Positions 16,657-26,597 of a stretch of 64,000 nucleotides of DNA are shown piece after piece. Origin of the DNA: Methylacidiphilum kamchatkense Kam1 (GTDB lineage Bacteria; Verrucomicrobiota; Verrucomicrobiia; Methylacidiphilales; Methylacidiphilaceae); NCBI RefSeq assembly GCF_007475525.1, contig NZ_CP037899.1:310001-374000 (forward strand). The letters run 5' to 3'. Within the stretch, counting starts at the first letter, position 1, and the number at the start of each line of letters is the position of its first letter. The notes under the pieces were generated by a model, which was not told the origin of the DNA, did no database searches, and was given only the letters and a program-made list of their open reading frames with translations. The position numbers and the translations under genes are program-made.

Positions 16657-17091
16657 ATGAAATCGTTTTTAGTGGATTCATATAGCATCGAATTGATTTG
16701 TATAGGCATTGTTAGCTGTGCTGTTCTCTTTTTAGGGTTTAGGTGGTATTTGGAGCATAGGCTTGAGTCTTTTAAAAAACAAATCGATTTTTTGAATCGA
16801 ACATGGACTGAAAATCTCAAATCAGACAGTTCTCAAGATGAGATTCAGTATCTTATGAAATTAGTGCTTGAGCGTATTGACCAGCTTGATCAACACCTTA
16901 ATGAGCGGTTTGATAGAATCGAGCAGAAATTAGAACAGATCGATAGGAAGCTGTCTACTATTCAATTGATTCAAGCAGAAGAAGATTTTTTTGAAGAAAA
17001 TTCTAATACGACTAGCGAAGATTTCGAAAAGGACACAAAAAAGTATCGATTTCGTGGCGAGGATGGACTTTTCCCCTTTGGTCTTTCTTAA
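16657..17091 (+). CDS. Membrane-anchored coiled-coil protein
   Basis: A 144-residue protein starting at the ATG at 16657, which follows an AAGGAA ribosome-binding sequence. The frame is open from 16384, but that part overlaps the opposite-strand lipoprotein and has poor composition. It has one membrane helix (IELICIGIVSCAVLFLGF), then a coiled coil with heptad-like repeats (LVLERIDQLDQHLNERFDR, IEQKLEQIDRKLSTIQ) and an acidic tail. No family is recognised. Confidence 0.6.
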   Translation: MKSFLVDSYSIELICIGIVSCAVLFLGFRWYLEHRLESFKKQIDFLNRTWTENLKSDSSQDEIQYLMKLVLERIDQLDQHLNERFDRIEQKLEQIDRKLSTIQLIQAEEDFFEENSNTTSEDFEKDTKKYRFRGEDGLFPFGLS

Positions 17092-17272
17092 AAAACTCTT
17101 TTTTTAGGAAAGCAAACGATTGGATAAAAAGTCTATTCAATGAGTCGTTCTCTGTTGGTAACATTTTTTAAAGGATAGATTTTTGGCTTGCGATATTGCT
17201 TTCAGCTAACATCCTACGAAGTAAGAAGCGCTTCAATTTATAGCACCTGGAAAAAATGAAGAGACGTTGATC

Positions 17273-19267
17273 ATGAAGAAGAATCTCTCTAGCTATTTGC
17301 TGGACAGAGCTCTCATTCCTACTGATGGCAGAAGAAGGATAGTCATCGATCACATTTTCCCAAGGGTGGATTGTGGCAGTTTTCCTCTCAAAAGAATTAT
17401 TGGAGAAAGGATGACGATCAGAGCCCATGTTTTTGCTGATGGGCATGAAAAGATTTCCGTTCATTTTGCTTTCAAACATATCAATGAGGAACAATGGAAT
17501 GAAATTCCTATGGTGGAATGTGGAAACGACGAGTGGGAGGTGTCATTTCCTCTGAATAAGCTTGGAATTTATGAAGGGAAGGTCATTGGATGGATTGATC
17601 ATTTTCAAAACTGGCTGGAAAAACTCTATAAACTTCCTGAAGACGATAAGGATTTTGAGGTAGAATTATTGATTGGGGTGCAGCTTTTGGAAAAGAATTT
17701 TCTAGCTCTATCGCACAATGAGGAGTTGAAATGGTGGATCGAAGAGCTTAAGAATGAACGGCTGTCTATTTTGCAACGAGTACATTTAGCCAAAAATCCT
17801 GCTCTACAACAACTGGTTCAGAAATATCCAGATAGAAGTTTAGCTTCGGAATCAACGGAACCTTTTTTGATTTTTGTGGAACGACCAAAAGCCCAATTCA
17901 GCAGTTGGTATGAATTTTTCCCTAGATCTTGGAGCGTTGTACCGGGAAGACATGGGACATTTAAAGAATGCGAAAGGCTACTTCCAGAAATTGCTTCCAT
18001 GGGTTTTGATGTTGTCTATTTGCCTCCCATTCATCCTATTGGGAAAAAAGCAAGAAAAGGCAAAAACAATTCTCTTGAACCTACCCCTGAGGATGTCGGT
18101 AGTCCCTGGGCGATTGGATCAGAGGAGGGCGGACATAAAGCGGTTCATCCTGCTTTAGGGACTCTAGAAGACTTCAGGCATTTTGTAGAAAAAGCAGCGC
18201 AGTATGGCATAGAGGTTGCATTGGATATTGCATTTCAATGTTCTCCAGACCATCCTTATGTTACCGAACATCCTTCTTGGTTCAAATGGAGGCCGGATGG
18301 AACGGTGCAATATGCGGAGAACCCGCCAAAAAAATACCAGGACATTATTCCATTTGATTTCGAAACAAATGATTGGGAAGCTTTGTGGGAAGAACTAAAG
18401 AGTATATTCGTTTTCTGGATTCATCAAGGAGTCAAGATCTTCCGAGTGGACAATCCGCATACTAAGCCTTTGGAATTCTGGCGATGGGTCATTTGGGAGC
18501 TCAAAAAAGAGTATCCTGAAACAATTTTTCTTTCTGAAGCCTTCACCAGACCGAAGTTGCTTTATGGACTGGCAAAAAGAGGCTTCTCTCAAAGTTATAC
18601 GTATTTTACCTGGAGATCTACGCCAGCTGAATTAAAGGCTTATATGGAAGAGTTGATTTCCTATCCAATTGTCGAATTTTTTAGGCCTAATTTTTGGCCT
18701 AATACCCCAGATATTTTACCCTGTTACCTTCAATATGCGCCTCCTTCAGTTTTTAAAATGCGCCATGTTTTAGCGGCCACGTTGAGTTCTAATTATGGCA
18801 TCTATGGTCCTGCCTTTGAGCTCTGTGTCAATACTCCTCTTGAACCAGGGAAGGAAGAATATCTAGATTCTGAGAAATACGAGATTAAAAAATGGGATTG
18901 GGACGCTCCTGGGAACATCAAAGATTTTATTAGCAAGGTAAATCATATTCGAAAAAACAATGTGGCTCTCCAGCGAACTGATAATATTCGTTTTGTGCAA
19001 ACGGATAATCCTAGACTTCTTGCTTATGTGAAAGATGCCCCAGCGCATGCTGACCCTCTTCTCATCGTTGTTAACATGAGCAAGAACGTGGAGATGGGCT
19101 GGGTTAATTTTGCTCCTTCTTTGGTTGGATTAGAGGATTCAAAACCTTATGAATTGACGGACCTTCTTGTTGATGTGACCTATACATGGCATGGGGACTG
19201 GAATTTTGTCAAACTTGATCCTGAAATATGTCCTGCTCATATTTTTCGGCTTTCGCAATATGGGTAG
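17273..19267 (+). CDS. glgE: Alpha-1,4-glucan:maltose-1-phosphate maltosyltransferase
   Basis: About 664 residues. It extends linear alpha-glucan using maltose-1-phosphate (GH13_3). Visible motifs: the N-terminal domain with RIVIDHIFPRVDCGSFPLKR, WYEFFPRSWS, GFDVVYLPPIHPIG, IAFQCSPDHPYVTEHPSWF, the nucleophile in KIFRVDNPHTKPLEFW (Asp near 393) and the acid/base in FLSEAFTRPKLL (Glu near 421). The open frame begins at a TTG (17267), but the ATG two codons later has the better-placed GAAGAG. It lies 40 bp upstream of the maltokinase gene, with which it forms the glycogen-building GlgE pathway. Confidence 0.93.
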   Translation: MKKNLSSYLLDRALIPTDGRRRIVIDHIFPRVDCGSFPLKRIIGERMTIRAHVFADGHEKISVHFAFKHINEEQWNEIPMVECGNDEWEVSFPLNKLGIYEGKVIGWIDHFQNWLEKLYKLPEDDKDFEVELLIGVQLLEKNFLALSHNEELKWWIEELKNERLSILQRVHLAKNPALQQLVQKYPDRSLASESTEPFLIFVERPKAQFSSWYEFFPRSWSVVPGRHGTFKECERLLPEIASMGFDVVYLPPIHPIGKKARKGKNNSLEPTPEDVGSPWAIGSEEGGHKAVHPALGTLEDFRHFVEKAAQYGIEVALDIAFQCSPDHPYVTEHPSWFKWRPDGTVQYAENPPKKYQDIIPFDFETNDWEALWEELKSIFVFWIHQGVKIFRVDNPHTKPLEFWRWVIWELKKEYPETIFLSEAFTRPKLLYGLAKRGFSQSYTYFTWRSTPAELKAYMEELISYPIVEFFRPNFWPNTPDILPCYLQYAPPSVFKMRHVLAATLSSNYGIYGPAFELCVNTPLEPGKEEYLDSEKYEIKKWDWDAPGNIKDFISKVNHIRKNNVALQRTDNIRFVQTDNPRLLAYVKDAPAHADPLLIVVNMSKNVEMGWVNFAPSLVGLEDSKPYELTDLLVDVTYTWHGDWNFVKLDPEICPAHIFRLSQYG

Positions 19268-19307
19268 GGGCTGTAGCGACAAAATCAAAAACCCATAAGT
19301 AAAAAAA

Positions 19308-20840
19308 ATGGATTTGCTTTTTTGTCAGACTCCCCAACGGAAAGAGGCTGCAATCAAAGCTCTAAAGGACTACTTACCGCATTGTCGCTGGTTTTCTTCA
19401 AAATCCCAGTCAATCACCCAGTTGGAATTCGAAGAGGAGATTTTTTTAGATCCTTTTAGGAAAGAATTTAGCCTGCTTTTTGTTAGGATAACCTATGACA
19501 AAGGACCTGAAGCTCAAGATCTTTTTCTTTTGCCTCTCCAAAGAAAAAGTCTTCCCGAAGCTCAGCACAGTGGCAGGGAAATATTGTTTTATTGTGAGGA
19601 TCTTGCCCTTTGTTGGGTTGAAGCGACCGCCAATAACCATATTAGCCAACTCTTTTTGGAATTGATTGTGCATGAAAAAGAAAGCAAAGGACGTCGTGGC
19701 AGTATACGAGGGAGTAGCTCGCAGCTTTTCTTTAACCAAAAGGATATTTCCTTTAAGGAGAAAGGACAATTTTTAGGTACTGAACAATCTAATAGCTCCT
19801 ACATTTTCGATCAGAAGTTTTTCTTCAAACTCTACAGGAAGCTTGAAGCAGGAGAGAATCCAGAATCTGAAATCCTTTCTTTTTTAACCGAAAAGACCAC
19901 TTTTGGCAATATTCCAAGCTATCTGGGAAAAATAGAATTCTTCCTCAATGGTAGTAAATATGTCATTGGCTTGTTGACAAAATATGTGCCTAATGAAGGC
20001 AATGGTTGGAAAAGAGCTCTTAGTTGTTTAGAAAGATATCATAAATTTGCCCAAGAAATCCTTAGCAGCAGCGACTTGTCTCATTTTCCTATAGAAATAT
20101 TCCATCAGGATTGTTTTGGTTTGGATGCTATTTATCTTGGAGAAAGAACGGCCGAGCTACACCTTGCTTTAAGCAGTGCTCAAGGCATCGAGGGATTCGA
20201 GCCGGTACCACTACAAAAAACGGATCTAAAAATGCTTTTTGAAGAAGCCATGCAACAGATCGACAAAAAATGGATCAATGCGTCGGCAAATCCTTGGTTT
20301 CAGAAAATCCTATCTCAACGTAACCTTTCATTCCAATCCTTAACGGAGAGAATTTGCCAGAAACTGAAAGAAAAAATAACTGAGCTTGAAGAGGAAACCC
20401 CTTTTAAAATAAGGATCCATGGAGATTATCATCTTGGGCAAGTCTTGTGGACTGGATCAGATTATTTTATCATCGATTTTGAAGGTGAACCCAACCGGTC
20501 GATTGACAAAAGAAAAATGCTCTGGCCTGCCTTAAAAGATGTGGCAGGAATGCTTAGATCTTTCCATTATGCTGCTTACTCTTTTTTTAGTCCAATAGAT
20601 ACCCCTTCTAAGAGGATCTTGGCAGCCTTCTGGTATTCGAAAATAGTCGAAAAATATTTAGACTCTTATAGAAAGAGGGTTCAATCTGGCCCAATATTAC
20701 CTTCAACGGAGAAAAGTTTCGTTGCTTTACTTGATTTCTTCTTAATTGAAAAAGCTGTTTATGAGGTAGGTTATGAGTTAGGGAGTCGACCGGCATGGGT
20801 GCCAATTCCTTTACTTGCTCTTTTGGAGCTTATTGAATGA
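19308..20840 (+). CDS. mak: Maltokinase (Pep2/Mak)
   Basis: A 510-residue kinase that makes maltose-1-phosphate from maltose and ATP, the substrate of GlgE. The N-terminal cap has LPHCRWFSSKSQSI, matching the Pep2 W(F)-x-K motif. The kinase core carries LLTKYVPNEGNGW, then the catalytic loop RIHGDYHLGQVLW and the metal-binding YFIIDFEGEPNRS, followed by LKDVAGMLRSFHYAAYS. The trehalose synthase domain often fused to Pep2 is absent, so maltose must come from elsewhere. A stand-alone treS or a trehalase is not in the window. Confidence 0.88.
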   Translation: MDLLFCQTPQRKEAAIKALKDYLPHCRWFSSKSQSITQLEFEEEIFLDPFRKEFSLLFVRITYDKGPEAQDLFLLPLQRKSLPEAQHSGREILFYCEDLALCWVEATANNHISQLFLELIVHEKESKGRRGSIRGSSSQLFFNQKDISFKEKGQFLGTEQSNSSYIFDQKFFFKLYRKLEAGENPESEILSFLTEKTTFGNIPSYLGKIEFFLNGSKYVIGLLTKYVPNEGNGWKRALSCLERYHKFAQEILSSSDLSHFPIEIFHQDCFGLDAIYLGERTAELHLALSSAQGIEGFEPVPLQKTDLKMLFEEAMQQIDKKWINASANPWFQKILSQRNLSFQSLTERICQKLKEKITELEEETPFKIRIHGDYHLGQVLWTGSDYFIIDFEGEPNRSIDKRKMLWPALKDVAGMLRSFHYAAYSFFSPIDTPSKRILAAFWYSKIVEKYLDSYRKRVQSGPILPSTEKSFVALLDFFLIEKAVYEVGYELGSRPAWVPIPLLALLELIE

Positions 20841-20916
20841 GTTGCTTTTTCTTCCTGTATCCTGATCGAGTATCCCTCTTCCTCTGGCTCAAGCAAAGAG
20901 GATAAAAAAATAGAAA

Positions 20917-21909
20917 TCAGACTTCGACCACAGTCTTTCCTATAGGAGCATTGGTAAAAATGGAGTGAAGGGCCTTTGGAGCATTTTCTAGCCCATGAAA
21001 GACATTTTCTTTATGCTTTAGTTTCTTTTCCTTGACCCAAGCTTCCAATTTTCTAATGGCTTCAGGCCATCTATCTGTCCGATCTCCCACAATGAATCCT
21101 TTGAGAGTGGCCCGTGCAGAATGTAACCGTTCAAAATTTTTTATAGCATATGGAGTTTTTACATTATACTGGGAAATCATCCCACAGATGACTACTCGAC
21201 TATTTTTTCTGAGAAAAAGAAGAGCAGTATCCAACGTTTCTCCCCCAACATTATCATAATAGAGGTCGATACCTTCAGGAACGCATTGCTTAAGTTTTTC
21301 CTCCAAATTTTCTCTTTTTCCATTAATCGCATAATCAAAATTCAATTCCTCAAGGAGGAACCGACACTTTTCTTCTGAATCAGTTATTCCAACAACTTTA
21401 CAGCTATGCATCTTTGCGAATTGTCCTGCAGTCATCCCAACCGTTCCAGCGGCGGCAGATATCAACACCGTGTGTCCCGCTTGCGGCTGTCCATAATCAA
21501 ACATGCCAAGGTAAGCCGTTATTCCAGGCATCCCTAGCACTCCTAAAAAAGCTGGCAAAGAGGCAATCGATGGATCGATTGGCCTCAGATCCCTTTCATT
21601 CGATAGACCATATTCCTGCCATCCTAGATATCCCAAGACGTATTGACCAGGATGAAAAACTGGACTCTTGGATTCCACCACTTCTCCTACAGACCAACTT
21701 TCCATGCGGTTTCCTGGTTTTACTCCTTTGCTAAATGTGGTTGGTTCTTCGGTGAGAAGCCTCAAATAAGGGTCAATCGAAACATAACGATTTTTAACCA
21801 AGACCTCGCCGTCTTTGGGAGAGGGGATGTCGGTAGAGACAATTGAAAAATGGGACTCATCGATGAGGCCTTCGGGTTTTTTTACAAGGACTACCTGTTT
21901 GTTTTTCAT
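20917..21909 (-). CDS. NADP-dependent medium-chain oxidoreductase (CurA/LTB4DH-like)
   Basis: A 330-residue zinc-free MDR reductase. It has the N-terminal catalytic fold (VLVKNRYVSIDPYLR, WSVGEVVESKSPVFHPGQYV), the NADPH-binding SAAAGTVGMTAGQFAK, VVGITDSEEKCRFL and GIDLYYDNVGGETLDTAL. This matches YncB/CurA and leukotriene B4 12-hydroxydehydrogenase-type alkenal reductases. The likely role is reduction of reactive unsaturated aldehydes. The gene lies alone, oppositely oriented to the GlgE pair. Confidence 0.85.
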   Translation of the reverse strand: MKNKQVVLVKKPEGLIDESHFSIVSTDIPSPKDGEVLVKNRYVSIDPYLRLLTEEPTTFSKGVKPGNRMESWSVGEVVESKSPVFHPGQYVLGYLGWQEYGLSNERDLRPIDPSIASLPAFLGVLGMPGITAYLGMFDYGQPQAGHTVLISAAAGTVGMTAGQFAKMHSCKVVGITDSEEKCRFLLEELNFDYAINGKRENLEEKLKQCVPEGIDLYYDNVGGETLDTALLFLRKNSRVVICGMISQYNVKTPYAIKNFERLHSARATLKGFIVGDRTDRWPEAIRKLEAWVKEKKLKHKENVFHGLENAPKALHSIFTNAPIGKTVVEV

Positions 21910-21963
21910 AATGTAAACCTACTGCATGCGAGGAGAAGGACAAGAAGCAGAAATTTCAACTTT

Positions 21964-23406
21964 TTACCAAAACATGTAAGCAACTTCAATGGCGGCAAAG
22001 AAAGCGGGGCCATTGGAAACAGGTACACCAGGAAGCCCCAAAGGTTCCAGGATCACTCCAGCAACGTCTTTTCCCCAGTCCATTCTTCCTTCTGCTCGTA
22101 TCATTAAGTTCTCCCATAGATCAAATCGGAAGGTAAGGGTCGAACTCCAGATATCTGTTCTGCCAATATGCTGGTAGAGTATTTCATTATTGCTTCCTTG
22201 TATCCAATCCTGTCTAAAGGCAATGCTTAAAAATGCTGTTAATTGGTATTTCATCCAAAAGCTTGCTCCGAACCAATCCGAAGAAGCAGGTTGAATGAAG
22301 GGATCATTAGGCAGACTTACCCCCCCATTATAGAAGCCTCCAGTATATTCCATTGCCAGAAGGAGTCTATCTTTGGTTATCTGAGGGATCCATGCCCCAT
22401 AAATGTCACCGAGGAAAAAAGGTGCTGAGCGATTAAATGGGCTTTCTCTGAATACGCCAGTTCCAGGAAAATCTGGATAGAAACCAAAGCCGGGAGGATT
22501 TGCTCCATCCGGACCAAATAGCAAAGAGGAAGTCACTAAGGCATTCTTTTTTGGAGTTTCATATTTTAAAGAAGCAATAAAGAGCGAAGAAAAAGGTTCA
22601 TTGTTCACAAAACCGAAAAAAGGATAGCCGCCTCTAGATGTGTTGAATCCCCCATCGGTTATCCCTAAGGTTAGTTCAAAAGCACTAGACAAAGGATAGA
22701 TAGCCTCGATCCCAACTAAAATTTCGGGGATCAAATTTGAAAATATTAATCCATAAGAAAAGTTGAGGTTTGCGGGTCTTTCCATCAGCTCAAAAGCAAA
22801 AGGCGACATAAATTTCCCCATTTTTATATCTAACCCATTGCCTACTGGAACTCTGAACTGGGCAAAGGCCTGAGCTAAAAGAAAAGAACCTGTATTAAAG
22901 ACAAGACCAGAATTATTCGCAGTGCCTAAACCAGTAATATTGTCTGGCATTCCCATAGATGCAGCATCCTGTCCAATCATAAGATCCGTCCTGAAACCTG
23001 CCTGCCACTCATTCAATTCAGACATTGGTTTTTCGGCTACCAGATAAACCTGATTCAAATTCCATCCGCCGCCCGCAATACTATCGCTTTCCATGCGTGT
23101 GGGAATTTGAGCCGTCATGGCTCTGTTGGCTCCGGAATGAGCCGAAATAAAATTATACGTATAGCTTGTGTCTAAGTAGCCAGTAAGGGAAAGGACTGGA
23201 GGCTTGGTTTCTACAGCAATGCCTCCTTCTTCAAGAGCCTTTTGTAATTCAGCCACACTTCCTGGCTGTAGATCCTCAGAAAAGGCGAAGGGATTTGATC
23301 CAACAAAAAAAGAAATCAAAAGGATAATTGTTCTATAAGTCCTAAAGAAAGAAAAGGCACACAAGAAACTTTGTTGGATATTTGTGCAAGGTATAACCAA
23401 AGGCAA
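21964..23406 (-). CDS. Outer-membrane beta-barrel porin (BBP2-like)
   Basis: A 480-residue porin. The open frame starts at a TTG, which is doubtful, but no ATG precedes the signal-like segment (TIILLISFFVGSNPFAFS). The mature part begins SEDLQPGSVAELQKAL and continues as alternating beta strands ending in a C-terminal aromatic (AYMFW), as in outer-membrane barrels. LSLTGYLDTSYTYNFISA and RTDLMIGQDAA, with FAQFRVPVGNGLDIKMGKFM, match the BBP2 type. It probably admits small solutes or forms part of the outer-membrane scaffold. Confidence 0.8.
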   Translation of the reverse strand: MPLVIPCTNIQQSFLCAFSFFRTYRTIILLISFFVGSNPFAFSEDLQPGSVAELQKALEEGGIAVETKPPVLSLTGYLDTSYTYNFISAHSGANRAMTAQIPTRMESDSIAGGGWNLNQVYLVAEKPMSELNEWQAGFRTDLMIGQDAASMGMPDNITGLGTANNSGLVFNTGSFLLAQAFAQFRVPVGNGLDIKMGKFMSPFAFELMERPANLNFSYGLIFSNLIPEILVGIEAIYPLSSAFELTLGITDGGFNTSRGGYPFFGFVNNEPFSSLFIASLKYETPKKNALVTSSLLFGPDGANPPGFGFYPDFPGTGVFRESPFNRSAPFFLGDIYGAWIPQITKDRLLLAMEYTGGFYNGGVSLPNDPFIQPASSDWFGASFWMKYQLTAFLSIAFRQDWIQGSNNEILYQHIGRTDIWSSTLTFRFDLWENLMIRAEGRMDWGKDVAGVILEPLGLPGVPVSNGPAFFAAIEVAYMFW

Positions 23407-23872
23407 TTTTTTTCCATTAAAAAAATCTATAAGAGCAAAATTTAAATATTGTCTTCAGCTTATGGATTATAAGCAAAAGACATGCCTTGAATAGGATATT
23501 TTTTTTCTCTCATTTGTATCATCTGTAGAAAAATAAATGATGAAGTTTCTTATCTTTTATCAGTAACTTTTCAGTAGCCCTCCCAGCTTCTCCAAGGAGG
23601 CTTGAAAAGCATGAGGCTATTCCCATCTTCTTCTGATAAACGTTTTTATAGAGAGCTTTAGCTTAGGAGAACGTAGGGTAAAGTCGTAAAAACTATTCAA
23701 AAAAAACAATATATATAGGATGGAAAATTTTTTTTATCAGACTATTATTTTATGGATTTGTAATGGACTTTCTTCCTAATACGGCCATTATATAACTCTT
23801 ATTTAGAGCGATGGTAAAGCAATATTGGGAGAAATGGTAGTGGGTATCGGATATGAAGAAAAAAATAAATAG
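23407..23872. other. Intergenic region without a recognised feature
   Basis: About 466 bp between the divergent porin (minus) and glycosyltransferase (plus) genes. It must hold both promoters. The sequence is A+T-rich with long T and A runs. I see no RNA gene, repeat or operator I could defend. Confidence 0.4.
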
Positions 23873-25105
23873 ATGAAAATATGCGATATAACGCAGTTTT
23901 ATTCCCCTCGCAGTGGAGGAGTAAAACGATATCTTTCTGAAAAACAGGATCATATTCGACGCCTTGGGAAAGACGAGCATTTTTTAATTGTTCCTGGTGA
24001 AAATGACTCCCATTATTCAGAGCATTTGGTCCACATCATTACCATTAAATCTCCTAGGCTCGATAAGAACTCCAGATACAGAGCGATGCTCAATTTGCAG
24101 GCCATATCGTTTCTTCTTGAACAGATAAAACCTGATATTATCGAAGTCGGTGATCCCTACCAATTAGCATGGTTTGTCTTAAGAAAAGCAAAAAAGCTTA
24201 AAATTCCTGTAATTGGCTTTTATCATAGCCATTTCCCAGAAGCCTATCTTAGAACTTTTTCTCGCTATGGGGGCAGACTGTTGGAGCAAATGTTTAGAAG
24301 TTTTTCAAAAAGCTACATCCTCGAACTTTTTTCAAAATTTAAATTGACCATTGTCCCTTCTTATAAACTATGTGGGCTTCTTAGAAGTTGGGGATTAGCT
24401 AATTCTGTTCCTCTGCCCTTAGGAGTGGATACGGATATTTTCTGTCCTGGTCCGAAGGATGAAAGCTGGAGAGCGCACTTGGGCATTCCTTCTGATGCTT
24501 TCCTGCTCCTTTATGTTGGGAGACTTTCCAAAGAAAAAAATCTTGTTTTACTTCTTGAAACTTTTCGTTGTCTTCTTGAAGAGAAAGCTGGGAGCGATTA
24601 CTGGCTATTAATCATTGGAGATGGCCCTCTTAGAAGCCTTGTATTAGAGGTTCAGCGGAGAAACCAAAGAATAACCTGGATTCCTTATATTGATTCAAAA
24701 TATGATCTTTGTCGTAGTTATCGCTGTGCAGATCTATTCGTTCATCCAGGCATCGTCGAAACATTTGGTCTGGTTACCATCGAAAGTCAATCCTGTGGGT
24801 GTCCTGTTATCGGGATTCAAGGGACGAATATGGAGGAGCAGATTGAAGGAGGGCTAGAATTCTGGCCGAAAAAAAATTGTCCAAAAGCTTTTGCTGCTGC
24901 AATAAAAGCCTTTCAGGCAATAGACTTAAGAAAGCTGGGGTTGGAATTATCCAGGAAAACTAGAGAAAAGTATGGATGGTCTCAGGTCTTTGACAAGTTG
25001 TGGGGGTATTATCAGCAAGCGATTGATGGAGAAATTCCTGAGCCCGAAAAGCCAAGTATTATAGAATGTTTGCAAAGCCAAGTCGTCGATGAATCTCACC
25101 GCTAA
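23873..25105 (+). CDS. Family 4 glycosyltransferase
   Basis: A 410-residue GT4-type (GT-B) enzyme. The N-terminal domain starts MKICDITQFYSPRSGGVKRY and has the Gly-rich acceptor loop. The C-terminal donor domain shows LLLYVGRLSKEKNLVLLLET, IIGDGPLRSLVLEV and the E-x7-E motif in HPGIVETFGLVTIESQSCG. It probably adds a hexose to a lipid or polysaccharide. It opens a four-gene cluster with a GNAT, a deacetylase-fold protein and the PHP-glycosyltransferase, and its end overlaps the GNAT start by 17 bp. Confidence 0.85.
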   Translation: MKICDITQFYSPRSGGVKRYLSEKQDHIRRLGKDEHFLIVPGENDSHYSEHLVHIITIKSPRLDKNSRYRAMLNLQAISFLLEQIKPDIIEVGDPYQLAWFVLRKAKKLKIPVIGFYHSHFPEAYLRTFSRYGGRLLEQMFRSFSKSYILELFSKFKLTIVPSYKLCGLLRSWGLANSVPLPLGVDTDIFCPGPKDESWRAHLGIPSDAFLLLYVGRLSKEKNLVLLLETFRCLLEEKAGSDYWLLIIGDGPLRSLVLEVQRRNQRITWIPYIDSKYDLCRSYRCADLFVHPGIVETFGLVTIESQSCGCPVIGIQGTNMEEQIEGGLEFWPKKNCPKAFAAAIKAFQAIDLRKLGLELSRKTREKYGWSQVFDKLWGYYQQAIDGEIPEPEKPSIIECLQSQVVDESHR

Positions 25106-25814
25106 AAAAGTAGCTACCGACAATATCGAGCCATCTGATCCAACAAACAAAGTGATCATTCGCAAATATTGTCGCAAAGATAGGGAAGCACTTAGAACTA
25201 TCTGTGCGGATACTGGCTTCCTAGGAAAGCCTATTGACCCAGTATTTGAGGATAGAGAATTGTTTGCCGATTTTCTTACCCGTTACTATACAGACATTGA
25301 ACCGGAATCGGCCTTTGTGTGTGAAATGAATGGAAAAGTTGTTGGTTATCTTATTGGCTGTTGCAAACCTAGATGGAAGTTCTGGTATCATCTGTTGTAT
25401 GATCCTTTACTGTTCTTTAAGGCTTGCTACCGTTATTTCTTTAAGCCCTATAATGCTGCAACCAAAAAATATATCCAGTGGGTGCTCACTAGAGGATGGA
25501 GAGAGACCCCGCCGGCTCCAAAAGATTGCCCTCATTTTCATATTAACCTGTTAGAGTCAGTCAAAAGCCCCACCACGACACGAAGACTGATAGATAGTTT
25601 TTTGGCTTATTTAGTTTCTAAAGGGCATCGAAAAGTCTATGGCCAGATTGTTGTCTTTGGAGATAGACGAAAGCCAGCTCTTTTCCGTCGGTTCGGATTT
25701 GAAGTGATCAATTGCATGGAAGTCACAAAATATAAAGAGCACTATCCTTCGAAAATTTTTCTTTTTACGGTCGTAAAAGATTTAGAGAAAAGGCCTTTGC
25801 TCTATTCGAAGTAA
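25089..25814 (+). CDS. GNAT-family N-acetyltransferase
   Basis: A 241-residue protein. VIIRKYCRKDREALRTICAD is a typical GNAT beta1-alpha1 start, AFVCEMNGKVVGYLIG is strand 4, and a conserved-looking C-terminal half (HFHINLLESVKSPTTTRR, KVYGQIVVFGDRRKPALFRR, GFEVINCMEVTKY) completes the fold with an F-R-R-F-G-F motif A-like end. The fold is clear, the substrate is not. The context suggests acylation of a sugar or glycolipid. Confidence 0.75.
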   Translation: MNLTAKKVATDNIEPSDPTNKVIIRKYCRKDREALRTICADTGFLGKPIDPVFEDRELFADFLTRYYTDIEPESAFVCEMNGKVVGYLIGCCKPRWKFWYHLLYDPLLFFKACYRYFFKPYNAATKKYIQWVLTRGWRETPPAPKDCPHFHINLLESVKSPTTTRRLIDSFLAYLVSKGHRKVYGQIVVFGDRRKPALFRRFGFEVINCMEVTKYKEHYPSKIFLFTVVKDLEKRPLLYSK

Positions 25815-25847
25815 AAAAAGAAAATCCTCTATTATTGATTTAGGGAT

Positions 25848-26597
25848 ATGGCTGAAAATCTGCTTTTCGTCACTCTTCATGATGTGCATCCCATGAACAG
25901 AAAAAAAATTGAGAAACAAAGAGAGACTCTTGCTGCATGGGGAGTCGAAAAGGTGGGGTTACTCATCATTCCCTTTTATCATCATAAAAAATCGATTGTC
26001 GAAGATCCCAGTTTTTGTTCATGGATAAGTTCCTGTGCTAGCTTAGGAGACGAAACAATCGTCCATGGTTTTTATCACGACAGGATGGATAGAACAGATA
26101 AACTCTCTGAGTTATTCTGGACACGAATTTATACTCAGCAAGAAGCTGAGTTTTTAGGTATTGAAAAAAAAGTGGCTTTCAGGCGGCTAGTGGAAGCGAA
26201 AAAAATGTTTATGAGCCTTAGATGGTCTACTAGGGGATTCATTGCCCCAGGGTGGCTTTTTGATGCTTCCTTGCTAGAGTGGCTTCCGGAAGTAGGGTAT
26301 GCGTATACGGTAGCGATTGATCGCATTATTTTATTTGAAAATCCTTCAACTTCTTCTATTTTTTCATTTTCTCATTGCTGGTCCAACAGATCGGCCTGGC
26401 GTCGGGCTGCTTCCATTGTGTGGAACAGCTGGCTAAAACGGGGAAACATTTTGAGTAAAAAACGCTATGTGCGTGTAGGGCTGCATCCAGAAGATAGTGA
26501 TTATCCAGCAATCTGGAAGCAGGTTGAAAAAAGCATTAAGGATTTTCTTGAACTTGGAATGCATCCGGAGACCTATGGAAGCCTGGTCAAAAGTTGA
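25848..26597 (+). CDS. Polysaccharide deacetylase-fold protein (DUF2334-like)
   Basis: A 249-residue protein with the metal-site signature FVTLHDVHPMNRKKIEKQ at its start and LGDETIVHGFYHDRMD at residues about 64-80. RGFIAPGWLFDASLLEWL is near 125. These match the DUF2334 branch of the polysaccharide deacetylase superfamily, which binds a metal through Asp/His-x-His. Its end overlaps the next gene by 23 bp, indicating translational coupling. Its role is probably to de-N-acetylate a sugar in the same glycolipid pathway (inference). Confidence 0.75.
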   Translation: MAENLLFVTLHDVHPMNRKKIEKQRETLAAWGVEKVGLLIIPFYHHKKSIVEDPSFCSWISSCASLGDETIVHGFYHDRMDRTDKLSELFWTRIYTQQEAEFLGIEKKVAFRRLVEAKKMFMSLRWSTRGFIAPGWLFDASLLEWLPEVGYAYTVAIDRIILFENPSTSSIFSFSHCWSNRSAWRRAASIVWNSWLKRGNILSKKRYVRVGLHPEDSDYPAIWKQVEKSIKDFLELGMHPETYGSLVKS

